Source of the DNA: Conchocele bisecta
Lineage: Eukaryota > Mollusca > Bivalvia > Lucinida > Thyasiridae
Reading direction: 5' to 3'
Assembly (NCBI GenBank): GCA_029237695.1
Contig: CM055265.1
Location: 122,782,834 to 122,846,833, forward strand
DNA length: 64,000 bases
In this document: positions 12,315 to 22,910 of the stretch, piece by piece
Numbering within the stretch: the first letter of the stretch is position 1
Layout of the letters: the number at the start of each line of letters is the position of its first letter
Notes under the pieces: model-generated
The model's input: only the letters and a program-made list of their open reading frames with translations
The model's database searches: none
What the model was told of the DNA's origin: nothing
Position numbers and translations under genes: made by a program

Positions 12315-12570
12315 AGTACTTGATTCTTCGTGAAATCTGAAAGTTGTTGGACAGAACTTTTAGAGCACCTATAAAACACATAATTCATTGTCTTTGGGGC
12401 GCTATTCATCATCAAAATCCATTAGTTTTTTAGGAACATTTTAAAGAAAATCTAATGTAAAACTGATTACGTCATATCGGAAAATCAGGTTCGAAAACCA
12501 CGTGATCCCACACCCTGTGCCACATATGTGGGCCATGCCATAAAGTGGTAAAATTTGTTTAAATATATAG

Positions 12571-12797
12571 AGGATATTCATATTTTGGCAACAAATATGA
12601 CATATATGTTCGAGTGGTGTGAAATGTCCATATTTCACACCACTCGATGAACATATATGTCATATTCGTTGCAAAAATATGAATATTCTATTTATTATAT
12701 ACCGCTCCATGGAAATTAACAGTTTTTTAAGACTGCAAAAATATGAATATTCTATTTCTTATATACCGCTCCATGGAAATTAACAGTTTTTTAGACT
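12571..12797. repeat. Inverted repeat followed by a 62-bp direct duplication
   Basis: Positions 12571-12690 fold on themselves: AGGATATTCATATTTTGGCAAC pairs with GCAAAAATATGAATATTC, and GAGTGGTGTGAAATG pairs with CATATTTCACACCACTC. The right end (GCAAAAATATGAATATTCTA through AACAGTTTTTTA) is repeated directly at about 12672-12733 and 12735-12797. Confidence 0.8.
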
Positions 12798-12799
12798 GT

Positions 12800-13745
12800 A
12801 TACGGTAATGAATGTGTATTTGCAGCCTATTTGCGCTGTTTTGTATGCACGTTATGAATATAGATAGCGGAAGTAGTCGTATTTTCACCGGAAGTTGTTT
12901 ATTTCGTCGATGAGAACATATGACTTTTATATTTACATCGCATAACTATGTATTTCATGAGCAGGTATATAATAAAATTTCATATTATCATTGGCCGAAA
13001 AAGATGCAAGAGTTTAATATCCCAGCAACAGCTAAGGTCATAGAGATGTGACCTTGGTTTCATGTCTCAATCAAAAACCCCAGAGTGGGATGTAAATACT
13101 ACATGTATACAATTATCGTCTTGTTGTGAGGTCAATATGTCGTGATAGTCAATATCACTTTTATCAGGTCGATAAAACCACGTATTGACGGATACGACAA
13201 GGCATTAATTGTTTTATTATCAATTGAGAAATTCCCATATGTGTCCCCTTTTCTATAATATAGCATAAATAACCATTTACGCTGTGTACATTACGATTAA
13301 TCTTGCTTTACGCCATTTTGGCACAATTCATAATTATAATCGTCATGTTCAGCGACATTGCTGGTGAAGAGCGCGATATGATTAGCAACGCCATGGACGT
13401 TAATGACGTCAAAGAGACATTAGCCAATACACGTCGCTCGGCCTTCAGGTCCATATGGCATTTTGAATCAACTTTCTCAGGTCAATATGCAGTCATATTA
13501 AAGATCACGTGACCAGCATCTGACCAATCGCAGACACGGATATTTCTCGATTGATAATAATACATGTTATGAAGTATGACTACAAGTGTATTTCTTTATG
13601 CCTAGGAAAGGGATTTATCCCACTTGTAACCACCAGGATTTAAGTCCAGAGCTCCACCCTTAGACTATCAAGCCTAATTGGCCAAACAAAATATTTAATA
13701 ATTTAACCCATTGTAGGTAGGTCAGATACAATTACAGTTGTATGA
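12800..13745. other. No gene recognised
   Basis: This is MLYCD intron sequence. Short open frames exist (the longest is 69 codons at 13303-13512), but none shows a family motif. Two GACCTTGG/TATTGACG words suggest older repeats. Confidence 0.5.
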
Positions 13746-13975
13746 TTTGTTTGTTTATTGGTGTTTAACGGCCTATCAACCGCTAAGGTCATGTAAGGCC
13801 GGGCAAACGGGTTCGATCCTGTTTTAACCTGCTGCATTGGGGGGAAAATCCAAAAATCAGAATGGAATATTTACATCAAGAAAAAATATATTCAGCCCTG
13901 AAATTAGAATAACCTGACCTGGTGCCAGGTCCATACCACACCAATGTCACTTGACCCCTTCCCCATTCCGAATAA
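13746..13975 (+). mobile_element. tRNA-derived SINE fragment
   Basis: GTTTGTTTATTGGTGTTTAACGG opens a segment that contains GGGTTCGATCCTG (13809-13821). This is a good match to the tRNA B box (GGTTCGANNCC). The body (CCTGAAATTAGAATAACCTG, ACCTGGTGCCAGG) is shared with 47457-47930 and, inverted, with 59290-59612. Confidence 0.65.
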
Positions 13976-14171
13976 TTTTTTTCGCTATTTTCTCTATTTC
14001 TGTTCGAAACTATTTGTGTTGTTACCACTCATATGAACAGTCTCGGCGAGACGGTTCAGATGAGTGGTAACAACATATACTTTTATGGAGAAAAAAACAA
14101 AATAATAAATCTTTTGTTTCAATAAAAAGTATTATATCCATAGATTAAAGGATAAAGTTATAAATACTGAC

Positions 14172-14312
14172 CTGTGCGGCTATCACATGCTGTGAGACTT
14201 GTATGACGTTTCCCTGGTTCACCCCATATCGTTCACCGAGGTGACACAGAAAAGCTACCTTTTCTGACACAGCTAGATGTCTGTATGTCTGGCAAAACCT
14301 TTTACATTCATT
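14172..14312 (-). CDS. MLYCD: Malonyl-CoA decarboxylase, exon upstream of 6631-6771
   Basis: The 47 codons (NECKRFCQTYRHL...VAFLCHLGERYGVNQGNV) match the N-terminal MLYCD region. In the human enzyme as I remember it, that region reads QCADFVSFYGGL...LLGRLARGFGVDHGQV. The acceptor CAG is at 14315-14313 and the donor GT at 14171-14170 on the minus strand. Length (141 bp) and phase 0 at both ends equal those of the next exon, and the two join in frame at the expected family position. The 7.4-kb intron between them is packed with repeats. No frame damage is seen, so the gene is probably functional. The start codon lies upstream, possibly through the candidate exon at 16470-16646. Confidence 0.85.
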
Positions 14313-14403
14313 CTGCAAAAGAAAACAAGTAAACTGAATGTGCCCGTAGTGGATGCACTGGCTGATCTGGATCTACACTGGTCACAAATGCCATAAGCCT
14401 CAT

Positions 14404-14921
14404 TTAAAGGTACATGCCCACGCTAAGGGCACAAACTGTTCTTTATAGGAATTAAAATAAGTGTATATGTGTGTCACTATTCCACCAGTTCTAAAAATTA
14501 CGAGTGCCCGCTATACAGATATAGTAATTTAGTAATATTTATTATTTTACTGATAGTGACGCGCGGTGGTATCAGGCCTTTTTCTTATGCAAATGACGCA
14601 TGATATTTTTTAATTATTTATACAAATTAAATGCCTCGCCTGAAAAAAATAGTATTTTCGACAGATTATAAAGTATGATCATTGCACATCAAAACATAAA
14701 TACAGAGAATAATTACGGTAGTAATGTCCGTTAACATTTTAAGGAAACACGGTTATCGCCCCTGATATTAGTGTGGATATTTACCTCTGATATAAAATGT
14801 ATAATAATGCCAATCATTACGTGGGGAAATGGTGAATGAATGTTTATTTTGCCAGGAAATGTCTCTGATGCCTCTGATATAAAGAACATGTTGTGCCTAC
14901 TGAGTGGGCATGTACCTTTAA
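14404..14921. mobile_element. TTAA-flanked MITE with GGTACATGCCCAC ends (complete)
   Basis: The element starts TTAAAGGTACATGCCCAC and ends GTGGGCATGTACCTTTAA, with TTAA at both borders. It is 518 bp with no ORF worth calling. It is the compact version of the 268-2799 element and shares both internal halves with it. Confidence 0.8.
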
Positions 14922-15059
14922 CACTGGCAGGTGGAACTAATACACCATTAGCCGATTTCACGAAAATTGCAAATTATACGTATCTTGCTAAGTGAGTACA
15001 CTTTGAATTTTTAAATTTATTAAGTTTTATTTAATGAAATAAAATATTTTCGGATCAAA

Positions 15060-15130
15060 TTATTATACTGAATTTATTATATTATCACAACCATTTTGGC
15101 TGTGATAATGTAATAAATTCAGTATAATAA
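15060..15130. repeat. 71-bp palindrome of the TATACTGAATTTATTACA family
   Basis: The arms TTATTATACTGAATTTATTA and their complement surround CCATTTTGG. The flank at 15131-15215 is the usual TCTGCATACTTGTAATCAT segment, in inverted orientation to the 6.9-kb copy. Confidence 0.8.
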
Positions 15131-15289
15131 TTCTGCATACTTGTAATCATGAAATATATGCAAGTCGTTACCGGGTAGTTCTATATGAAATAATGCATCA
15201 CGGGAAAAATAAATGATTACTTAATAGATACATGTAGATAAGCAATTTTGGTGAAATGTGGTACAGACTACTTGACACCTGCTGAGAAT

Positions 15290-15850
15290 TCAAATAAAAA
15301 TCTGTTTAATAATGAAGAAAATTAATAATCCATTTGTAATCCATTTGTAAAATCCATTTGTGTTAAGGTCTTTGTGCTCCAATTCTTTCTCTAGGGTTTT
15401 TATATGTGTTTTGCACTCATCCAAGTTGGTATTAATGGTGTGTGCTTCACTTTCAATTATGTCTATTCTGTGTGCTACAGACTCATACACTTTCTTCTGT
15501 ATTTTCTCCACCATATCTTCCATTTCCTTTTGAATGGTGCTTTTGACATCTTTCTTTACTATGCCATCAATTTTGTCCATTATGCTATCTAAACGTGTCT
15601 GAATATTCATCTGTTTCCCGTCTTGCTGTAGCCCCCTCTGTAGCATCATCTGTGTCCATTTTATTTTTTCCGGCTTTAACCTTCCGTTTTTTCTTCGTTT
15701 TTGTTTGGGTTGGACTGTATTTATCTAGTATGTCTTTGTCAATATGTTTTATGCCGACTTCTTCACTAGAGGTTGAGCTTCGCTTACGTTTCGGCTTTCC
15801 ATTCATGTTTGTGTCTGCATTCCGCCGTTTATCCCTTTACTCCACCCATT
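15290..15850 (-). pseudogene. LINE-type retrotransposon ORF1 remnant, frameshifted
   Basis: Two overlapping minus-strand frames read as one protein broken near 15600. The first part (from 15806) starts MNGKPKRKRSSTSSEE, then has a Lys/Arg-rich stretch and MDTDDATEGATARRETDEYS. The second continues with a strongly heptad-like segment (MDKIDGIVKKDVKSTIQKEM...DIIESEAHTINTNLDECKTHI) ending near 15290. A basic head followed by a coiled coil is typical of LINE ORF1 proteins, which bind RNA and trimerise. I recall similar ORF1-like proteins dispersed in mollusc genomes. No reverse transcriptase follows, so the copy is truncated. It lies upstream of the MLYCD exon at 14172, on the same strand. Confidence 0.55.
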
Positions 15851-16330
15851 TCACAATTTCAGTTCCATACTTTTTTTTGAACAGTATACTTTAAAAATAT
15901 TTTGGCGTGACGTCAGTAGCCTCCATACTTTCAAAAAAGTAGGTGGGGTACATACAAAAAAAAGTAATTTATATTTAATCTGAATCTGAATGTCAAACTT
16001 GTGCTCAATCTCATATAAATATCAATCACTTACAGAATATATCCAATTTCCACAGCATTTTAATACACTGTAATAATCCAAAATATTGAATTGATACACA
16101 CCGATAATATTTCACTGTTTACAGTATTGAGGGTTTGTGTTAAGGTACATCACTACATCAGGCCCGTACACAGCAAATCTCAACAAATCTTGAAATGCAT
16201 TAATATACAGGTAATTTGCATGAAAATGTCACAATTTAGCACCGTTGAAATCCGAATTTAAATGACATAAAATGCAGGAGAGTGCATTTCAGGCCATTTA
16301 GGTTTAAAAAATTTCAGGGGGTGCGTTAGC

Positions 16331-16408
16331 GGCGAGCCCCATGTAGTGGCGCGAGTACGCTAGGGGGGTACCCCCCTAGCGTACTCGCGCCACTACATGG
16401 GGCTCGCC
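16331..16408. repeat. Perfect 78-bp palindrome
   Basis: Two 39-bp arms meet without a spacer at GGGGGTACCCCC (centre 16369/16370). The ends read GGCGAGCCCCATG and CATGGGGCTCGCC. It sits in a GC-rich repeat (GGGGTGCG...CGCACCCCC) that resembles those near 22.27 and 49.28 kb. Confidence 0.95.
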
Positions 16409-16469
16409 CCTGACGCACCCCCAATAGAAAATCCTGCGTACGGGCCTGCTACATGTACAGTGCCCCCAC

Positions 16470-16646
16470 CTCGATATAGAGTATTCCGTGCTCCTGGGAA
16501 GCGAAGAATGTCTGCAGGAACTGTAGCAGAGACTCGGGCACGTGCACCGTGCTGTCGGGCGACTGACTCATCGCGCACCGCGACACATCCACACACGGCA
16601 CGGTCCGCACGCGCAGTGCAGAAAACACTTGGCTCTTCACAGTCTC
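16470..16646 (-). CDS. Candidate 5' exon, possibly of MLYCD
   Basis: This minus-strand open segment of 59 codons lies between a good acceptor (TATATTTCAG, ending at 16647) and a donor (GAG|GTGGGG, GT at 16469-16468). Both ends are in phase 0, as in the two secure MLYCD exons downstream on the same strand. It is GC-rich and reads ETVKSQVFSALRVRTVPC... then VPESLLQFLQTFFASQEHG. Joined to the 14172 exon, the leucine-rich helix would sit where the MLYCD N-terminus has its first helix. The Arg-containing front could be a mitochondrial presequence. The sequence itself is too divergent for me to claim homology. It may belong to another gene. Confidence 0.35.
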
Positions 16647-16781
16647 CTGAAATATATACATGTACAGAAATCTTAGCAATTTTGATGAAATCGTCTACTC
16701 GAATTCAATGTACTAATCTATATGTAACACTTTGTTTTCTGTACTGATATCGGCTACTGGTTTTCAAAGTCACTAAATGCA

Positions 16782-16994
16782 TTAACCCTTAGACCGCTAC
16801 ACACAACAATTCTCGTCTGCTGTTGCTTTTATATCTTGCCTTATTTCTCAATAAAAACACGTTTTGACAGCACTTCAGAATCATTTCCAATGGAAATTAT
16901 ACTGAAGTGCAGTCAAAACATGTTGTAAATTATTCTAGTGCTGTCAAAGCAAACAGCAGACGATAACAAATTAAGATAGCGTTGTAAGGGTTAA
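16782..16994. mobile_element. piggyBac-like MITE (TTAACCCTTA)
   Basis: TTAACCCTTAGACCGCTA and AGCGTTGTAAGGGTTAA are inverted ends flanked by TTAA. The inside folds through TCGTCTGCTGTT...AACAGCAGACGA and TTTTGACAGCACTTCAG...CTGAAGTGCAGTCAAAA. Confidence 0.75.
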
Positions 16995-17243
16995 TCTAGC
17001 TGAGTGCATTTTGACAGACTTGAGCGGTAATGTTCAATTTATGCATAAATAAATACAGAAAACGTACAAATTATGTTCAAATAGCCTACCGGATGTCAAA
17101 CCCAGTAACAGAAAACTTAACGATTTTGATGAAATCGGCACTGGTTTCAAACCCAGTAGCACATTTCATCAAAATCACTAATTGTACTTTGAATTAACTC
17201 AGCAAACTTATCTTGCAATTTAGAATATATAGTTTAGTTAGCT

Positions 17244-17466
17244 TTAACTCTTTGAACCCAAAAGCCCACTATAGCGGTTTATGCAAACAGTGCAGATCCA
17301 GATGAGCCGACTCGTAAGCCGTCTCATCAGGATCTGCACTTTTTACAAGTAATTTTCATATTTTTGAGAGAAAAAACATCCCCTTTTCATACTTGGACTA
17401 GTCTGAAATTAATTTTATGATGATTGGATGGGTTGCAAATTAACATCCACCCAGTGAAAGGCTTAA
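17244..17466. mobile_element. piggyBac-like MITE (TTAACTCTTTGAACCC)
   Basis: TTAA-flanked ends TTAACTCTTTGAACCC and GTGAAAGGCTTAA. The inner stem CAGATCCAGATGAGCCGACTC...CGTCTCATCAGGATCTGC is shared with 11262-11504 and 3851-4082. Confidence 0.75.
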
Positions 17467-17857
17467 TAATTGCAGCAAAACTAGTGCGACGTTATGTCAT
17501 TCAAGGCATAGAAACAGCCAATCGGATAGCGACTCGCATCTCTGGGGACCGTCGGTTTCGATGACTATCTGTGTGACGATGTAGTGCTATACCACAAGGG
17601 CATGCTACTTTTTAGCTCAGTCAGCGGCACAATGATACAGAATAATGTCCTTTTACAAATATGCAATATCAATTGGTATAGTACAGTACTACCGATTTCA
17701 ATGATTTTATCCGATTTGAAAAAGGCACGTATTTCAAGATGATGCTAACCTTATAAATAGTTATTTACTACTTTCCGTCCGTACCCATTTTCCATACACC
17801 CTAAAATAATGCTGAATACTGAGGCACTGAAAGAATGACAAATTGATATTTAATTAT

Positions 17858-18092
17858 TTAACTCTTTGCATGCTAGCGGCGAAAATATCCGCCAAACGAA
17901 TTAGGAGTAAATGTTTTATTTCTCTCAGTAAATATGTCTTGAAATTTCATTAGAATTGTGTCCGATTCTAATGAAATTCCAAGACATATTCATGACATTT
18001 ATAAGGAGAAATAAAAGAAAATATAATGAATTGTCATCTGCTATTTTTGAACTATTTATAGCCCACAAATTTCCCAGCATGCAAAGAGTTAA
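17858..18092. mobile_element. TTAA-flanked MITE (TTAACTCTTTGCATGCT)
   Basis: TTAACTCTTTGCATGCTAG and AGCATGCAAAGAGTTAA are near-perfect inverted ends. An inner palindrome (ATGTCTTGAAATTTCATT...AATGAAATTCCAAGACAT) relates it to the 54-bp palindromes at 10858 and 20678. Confidence 0.8.
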
Positions 18093-18599
18093 GGCAGGTT
18101 TTCACCAATGAATAGGGAAATTGTAGCTTTGTTGATAAGTTTTTATATATTTACTTATTCATGAGTTGTCTATTTTTGTTAACATTAGTAGTAAAATTGT
18201 TCATGGTACTTGGAAAACAGCAAAGCAACTTTGTTAGAAGAATATTGTTTCTCATAAACTGTGATAACATATCCAAAATAAACTAAGTTGATGGAAAATG
18301 GGTACAACTGACCTGTTCAGTGATGTAAAATGCAAATGATTGTGGCATATGAATTAACAAGATATGAGGCAAAGTCACGAACATTTGTTCAAGGCATAGA
18401 TAACTGGATAACAGATAATTGGCTACATGTATTGAAGATGGGGTCTCACACCTCAGGACGTATTGAAGGTTGTTTCTTATTGTTTCAACAATTAGATGTG
18501 TCATTAATATACACAAATAGCATTTAATTTTTATTACCTGGTACACTTATTGGCATTAGTTTGCAGTGGCCTAAGATGGCAAAAGAAGCCAAAATGACG

Positions 18600-20410
18600 A
18601 TCAAGCGGAAAAAATAGGGTAAAAAAAAAAGGTTACATGATGGATAGTGGTATGTGGTGGGCATCCGTTGGTTATGAAGCTGTGCAAGTATGGTGGTACA
18701 AGGTGGTACAGAAAGTGAGAATCGAATCTAAACGTGAAAATTTATAAATGCTGAAAATTGCTAAGTCAATTACATGGAAAAAATAGGTCAAAGTAAAAAA
18801 GGTCACATGTTGGATAGTGGTATGTGGTTGGTTAGGAAGTTGTGCAAGTATGGTGGTTCTACAGTAACAGAGAAATGGAATTAAACACAAAAACTTAACA
18901 TTGAAAATGGCAAAGTTCATTATGCGGAAAAAATAGAGTGCCGAGGCAAGGCCAGTTAACAAGGGGAAATAAGTCACTGACAATTAATAGGGTTCTTGCC
19001 GTGATAAACATGTATATTGAATTTGGTCACGACCTGTCAAAATAAATAGGCTTCTTCGTCTTGCCGTGATAAACATGTATACCAAATTTGTTTACGATCG
19101 GTGAAGTAGAACTCGAGTTATTGCGTGGACAAGGATACAGAGTGCGAAAAATAAAAATGGCCGCCAAGGGGAGATAAGTAATTGGAAATTTTTGAAAATA
19201 AATAGACTTCTTCGTCTTGCCGTGATAAACATGTATACCAAATTTGGTTACGAGCGGTGAAGTAGAACTTGAGTTATCGTGTGGACAAGGATACAGAGTG
19301 AGAAAAATAAAAATGGCCGCCAAGGGGAGATAAGTCATCGGAATTTTTTCTAAATCAATAGGCTTCTTTATCTTGCCGTGATAAACATGTATACTGAATT
19401 TAAAATCCGTCAAGTAGACCTCTAGTTATTGTGTGGACAAGCTGTGGCCGCCGCCGCCCGCCCGCCCGTACAAGATGAATACATAATACGTCCCGTTTTT
19501 TCAAACGGGCGTATAAAAAGGTAAAATGTTGGATAGAGGTATGTGGTGGGCACCCGTTAGTTATGAAGTTGTGCGAGTATGGTGGTTCTAGGTGGTACAG
19601 TAACAGAGAAAATGACAAAACAGGAAAACTTAACATTGTTATAATACTTCGACACCATTCGCCCGCACTGCTCTTTCGCCAATCCAATAGCCGGGATTTT
19701 CTTTTATCAAAAACTGGGCTAGAACGAGGATGGCCGCGGCCCGCATGTCGAGCCCGCTGAGGCATTTGATGGTCTCAGAGCGTATTTATTTTAATTTGAT
19801 GCCCAATAAGCATACAAAGTTTCAAGCAAATCTGACAGAAACTTTAACGCAAACTTCATTTGACCTTGACATAGGGGCACAGGGGCCGCATGAGTGGGAC
19901 ACAGAATGAATATATGGATGGTGACTAATAAGCATATGAAGTTTCAAGTCAATGTGACTTAGGACTGCAGAGATATCAGGTATTTAAAAAATTTAACGCA
20001 GATCTCGGAACGCAAACTTCTAAGTCATTTGACCTTGGGCAGAGGGGCCGCATGAGTGGGATACAGCATGAATATATGGATGATGACTAATAAGTATATG
20101 AAGTTTCAAGTCAATGTGACTTAGACTGCAGAGATATAAGGTATTTAAAAAGTTTAACGCAGATTTCGGAACACACACTTCTAAGTCATTTGACCTTGAC
20201 CTTGGGAACAGGGGTCGTATGAGTGGGATACAGCATGAATATATGGATCATGACTAATAAGCATATGAAGTTTCAAGTCAATGTGACTTAGGACTGCAGA
20301 GATATAAGGTATGTATTTAAAAACTTTAACGCAGATTTCGGACGGATGGACGCACGGACGCACGGACACCAGACGTCATTGTGATCACTGTCTCGCTTTC
20401 TGCAAGCGGG
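18600..20410. repeat. Three short tandem arrays in succession
   Basis: Array 1 (about 18610-18930) has two units with GGATAGTGGTATGTGG. Array 2 (about 19026-19440) has three units of about 156 bp with CTTGCCGTGATAAACATGTAT, ending near a hairpin CCCGTTTTTTCAAACGGG (19492-19509). Array 3 (about 19795-20370) has four units of about 162 bp with GTTTCAAGTCAATGTGACTTA. It ends in an ACGGACGCACGG run (20340-20366). No gene is seen. Confidence 0.8.
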
Positions 20411-20677
20411 CTCAACAAAAATTATGGAGGAAAGAACACTTGATTATTGGACGGAAATGTGTCTCTTATCAGTTATGATATCTGTTGATTTATTTTAAAA
20501 GTCAAAGACATGGTACATCCCTCTGCAGGGCTCCAGATAAGGAATTAGTAATTGAGTATTGTCAGTCCATCTTTTCTGAAGCAATTGGGTATTTCTTCTG
20601 TAAAATAAAATCACACTACTGTTTACACATCAGCAGACCGCAATTATTGAATAGTTTGCTTCTAAATGAAAACATGT

Positions 20678-20731
20678 CTTGGCATTTCATTAGAATTGTC
20701 TCCTTGGAGACAATTCTAATGAAATACCAAG
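20678..20731. repeat. 54-bp palindrome, second copy
   Basis: CTTGGCATTTCATTAGAATT and its complement meet at CTCCTTGGAG. It is nearly identical to 10858-10911, and the flanks (AAATGAAAACATGTCTT) are shared too. Confidence 0.85.
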
Positions 20732-20824
20732 ATGCGTTTTCATGGACAAGCAAGAAAATATGCTATATCTGTGGTACCATTTTTTACAAGGGGGCCTCAT
20801 GGCCCCGGCCCCGAAGCGCCTGAT

Positions 20825-21330
20825 ATGACGTTGCAAACATGCAGGTGATGTCTTAAGATATATAACGTCTTTACGTCATTTACCGACATCAGAACATTTA
20901 GTTGCGAACGGTTAACTCTATGGTAACTCTTGCAATCTACTCCTGTAGCCAGATCTACAGACCGTTATAACATTTTACCTGCACAGATTTCTCTGCATGG
21001 CCTTGAATATTTAGGGAATTTGGGCTGAATATGGGCATGTTAATGACATGTAAATTTGTTTGGAAAGCCTTTGCGCAGAATTAGCCGACAACATTGTAAA
21101 GCACACGATATGACATGTACAATGGTGTCGGCTAATTCTGCGCACCTAAGGCTTTCCAAACAAATTTATATGTTATTAACATCCCCATATTCAGTCAAAA
21201 GTTCCTGAATATTCAACGCAGTTCAAAGACGTCTGTGCAGGTAAAATGTCATAACGTTCTGACGTCAGTAAGTGACGTAAATTGTGTGATGTATGACGTC
21301 GCATGCGTGTTTGCAACGTCACATTTGTTT
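20825..21330. mobile_element. About 500-bp foldback element
   Basis: The two halves are inverted copies. GACGTTGCAAACATGC pairs with GCGTGTTTGCAACGTC at the ends, and CATTTTACCTGCACAGA pairs with TCTGTGCAGGTAAAATG. In the centre, GCGCAGAATTAGCCGAC pairs with GTCGGCTAATTCTGCGC. The loop is about 40 bp. No ORF is seen. Confidence 0.8.
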
Positions 21331-22910
21331 CTGCTAATGCTGCACATCTGGTAGTGTAAACAAAATGGCGAACAGCATAGCAAAATTGGTGTTAAATTTG
21401 AAGCAGAACTATCCAGTGACATCATGACAGGTTAGTTTCTTAGTTGAACAGTTAATTTAGTAAATAAGACAGCTATTCTCTCAGCAAGGTCTGAGGATTT
21501 TACACATTTTTGACTTTTTCAGAATAACGTTTTACCAAGCAGGCAAGCTATCGGAATGTGATAAAATTGTGCCACAATGTAGCAATTAATCAGCTTGTTT
21601 ATTCCGAAATCCACATATTTTATTATGATGTAAGCAAGGCTAAATTTGACTAGAATTGCGTATTAGCTGATGCGCAGAATTAGCCGAAATGACAGTCCTG
21701 TCACTTGTAGTTGTACTTGTATTTTTTTAGTACTGACACAGTTGGTCTCCCGTGCGCAGCATTACCACACCCACCTCAGTTAGTAGCCTGAGTAGGCTCA
21801 GTACATATGCTCAGTACAGTACACAGGCAATGTTGAATATCCCCCACCCACTTGAATTCATGTTGTATAACAGACTCTTATCTATTCGGAGTGAATACAA
21901 TGGAATTATTTTAGTAGCCCTGTGGTACAGTACAGTAGCCATACAAATCAATTTTCTTCAGCTACCTACTGCTGTTCATGCATGATATCTTCACCTGGGT
22001 AGAATGTGCCAACAAATGTGATCTCCTTTTTATAGATCTGTATATTATTAAATTTCTGTTGTTTTTATGGCTGCAATGGAAAAGATAAACACTGAAACAG
22101 GAAGTGATGTCATCATGAATCATCAATGACATCATCAACATGGCATGGACTAAAACTCATACTCATACATTAAACAAATATAACAGTGGCTGTGTCTCAG
22201 ATGGTACCTCCGAATAAGCACGGTGAGTGCAGGAGAGGAGTGTTGCCTCTCGTTAGACGGGGGGTACGGGGGTACGGGGGTTCCCCCCCCCCCCCCCCCC
22301 GGATTTCTATGTGCAATTTCTGACGTTCTAATGCATTTTAGAGCTATAATTTCCAGAATCGCACCACCGAATTTCCGTAAGAAAAATATCTGTAAAGTAG
22401 GAGTCCAACTTCCGTTGGCTTTTATCTTTAGAGCTTTTCATGATGCAGACAAATTATTGTTGTTGTTGTTGCTGTTGTTGTACGTCTATAATTCAGGCGC
22501 TTATTTTTCGCCACAATCTCTCAACAGCCACAGAGACTGGAGTTAAATTGGAGGGCGAATTAAGCCGATTCTAGACTAGTTGACATCGCGATCATACATA
22601 TTCAACATGTATTCCTGAAATAGAAACAGTCTATATCCAATAGCAGAGACGTATTATGTACTTTCCTTACCAATAGTCATATTTGCATCCAAAAGTTAAA
22701 ACTGAAAAGGGGGTTTGTTCGCACCCCCCGAATCCCCCCTGGCGACGCCTATGTCAATGGATATTGTATGAATACAGTTGCAACTTGTTTTTGGTCATAA
22801 ACATGCGCGTTTATGTAATTTATTACAAGACACAGGCTAACTTTGCATACCCAGGACCTCCCCCCCGTATTTATTATAATAATCAACAAAAGACGACGAC
22901 ACATTATTAT
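21331..22910. other. No secure gene; GC-rich repeat and homopolymers
   Basis: At 21366, AAAATGGCGAACAGC is a good animal start context. It opens a 20-codon frame just before a donor-like AGGTTAG, which is too little to call. A repeat with GGGGGTACGGGGGTACGGGGG (about 22258) and an 18-C run (22284-22301) follows. A GTT/GCT microsatellite is at 22456-22480. The rest is unremarkable. Confidence 0.4.

Noticed and set aside
13800..13825. A functional tRNA gene (B-box match)
   Set aside because: No acceptor stem or cloverleaf; the segment is repeated elsewhere as a SINE head.
15404..15894. Plus-strand ORFs of 62 and 99 codons (Phe/Leu-rich)
   Set aside because: They are the antisense of the LINE ORF1 remnant.
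16397..16747. 116-codon plus-strand ORF
   Set aside because: It runs through the perfect palindrome and is antisense to the better-supported candidate exon.
21366..21428. First exon of an unknown gene starting AAAATGGCG
   Set aside because: Only 20 codons before a stop, no partner exon found, next to a foldback element.
22284..22301. Poly-C tract as a biological signal
   Set aside because: Homopolymer in a GC-rich repeat, and its length is error-prone in sequencing.
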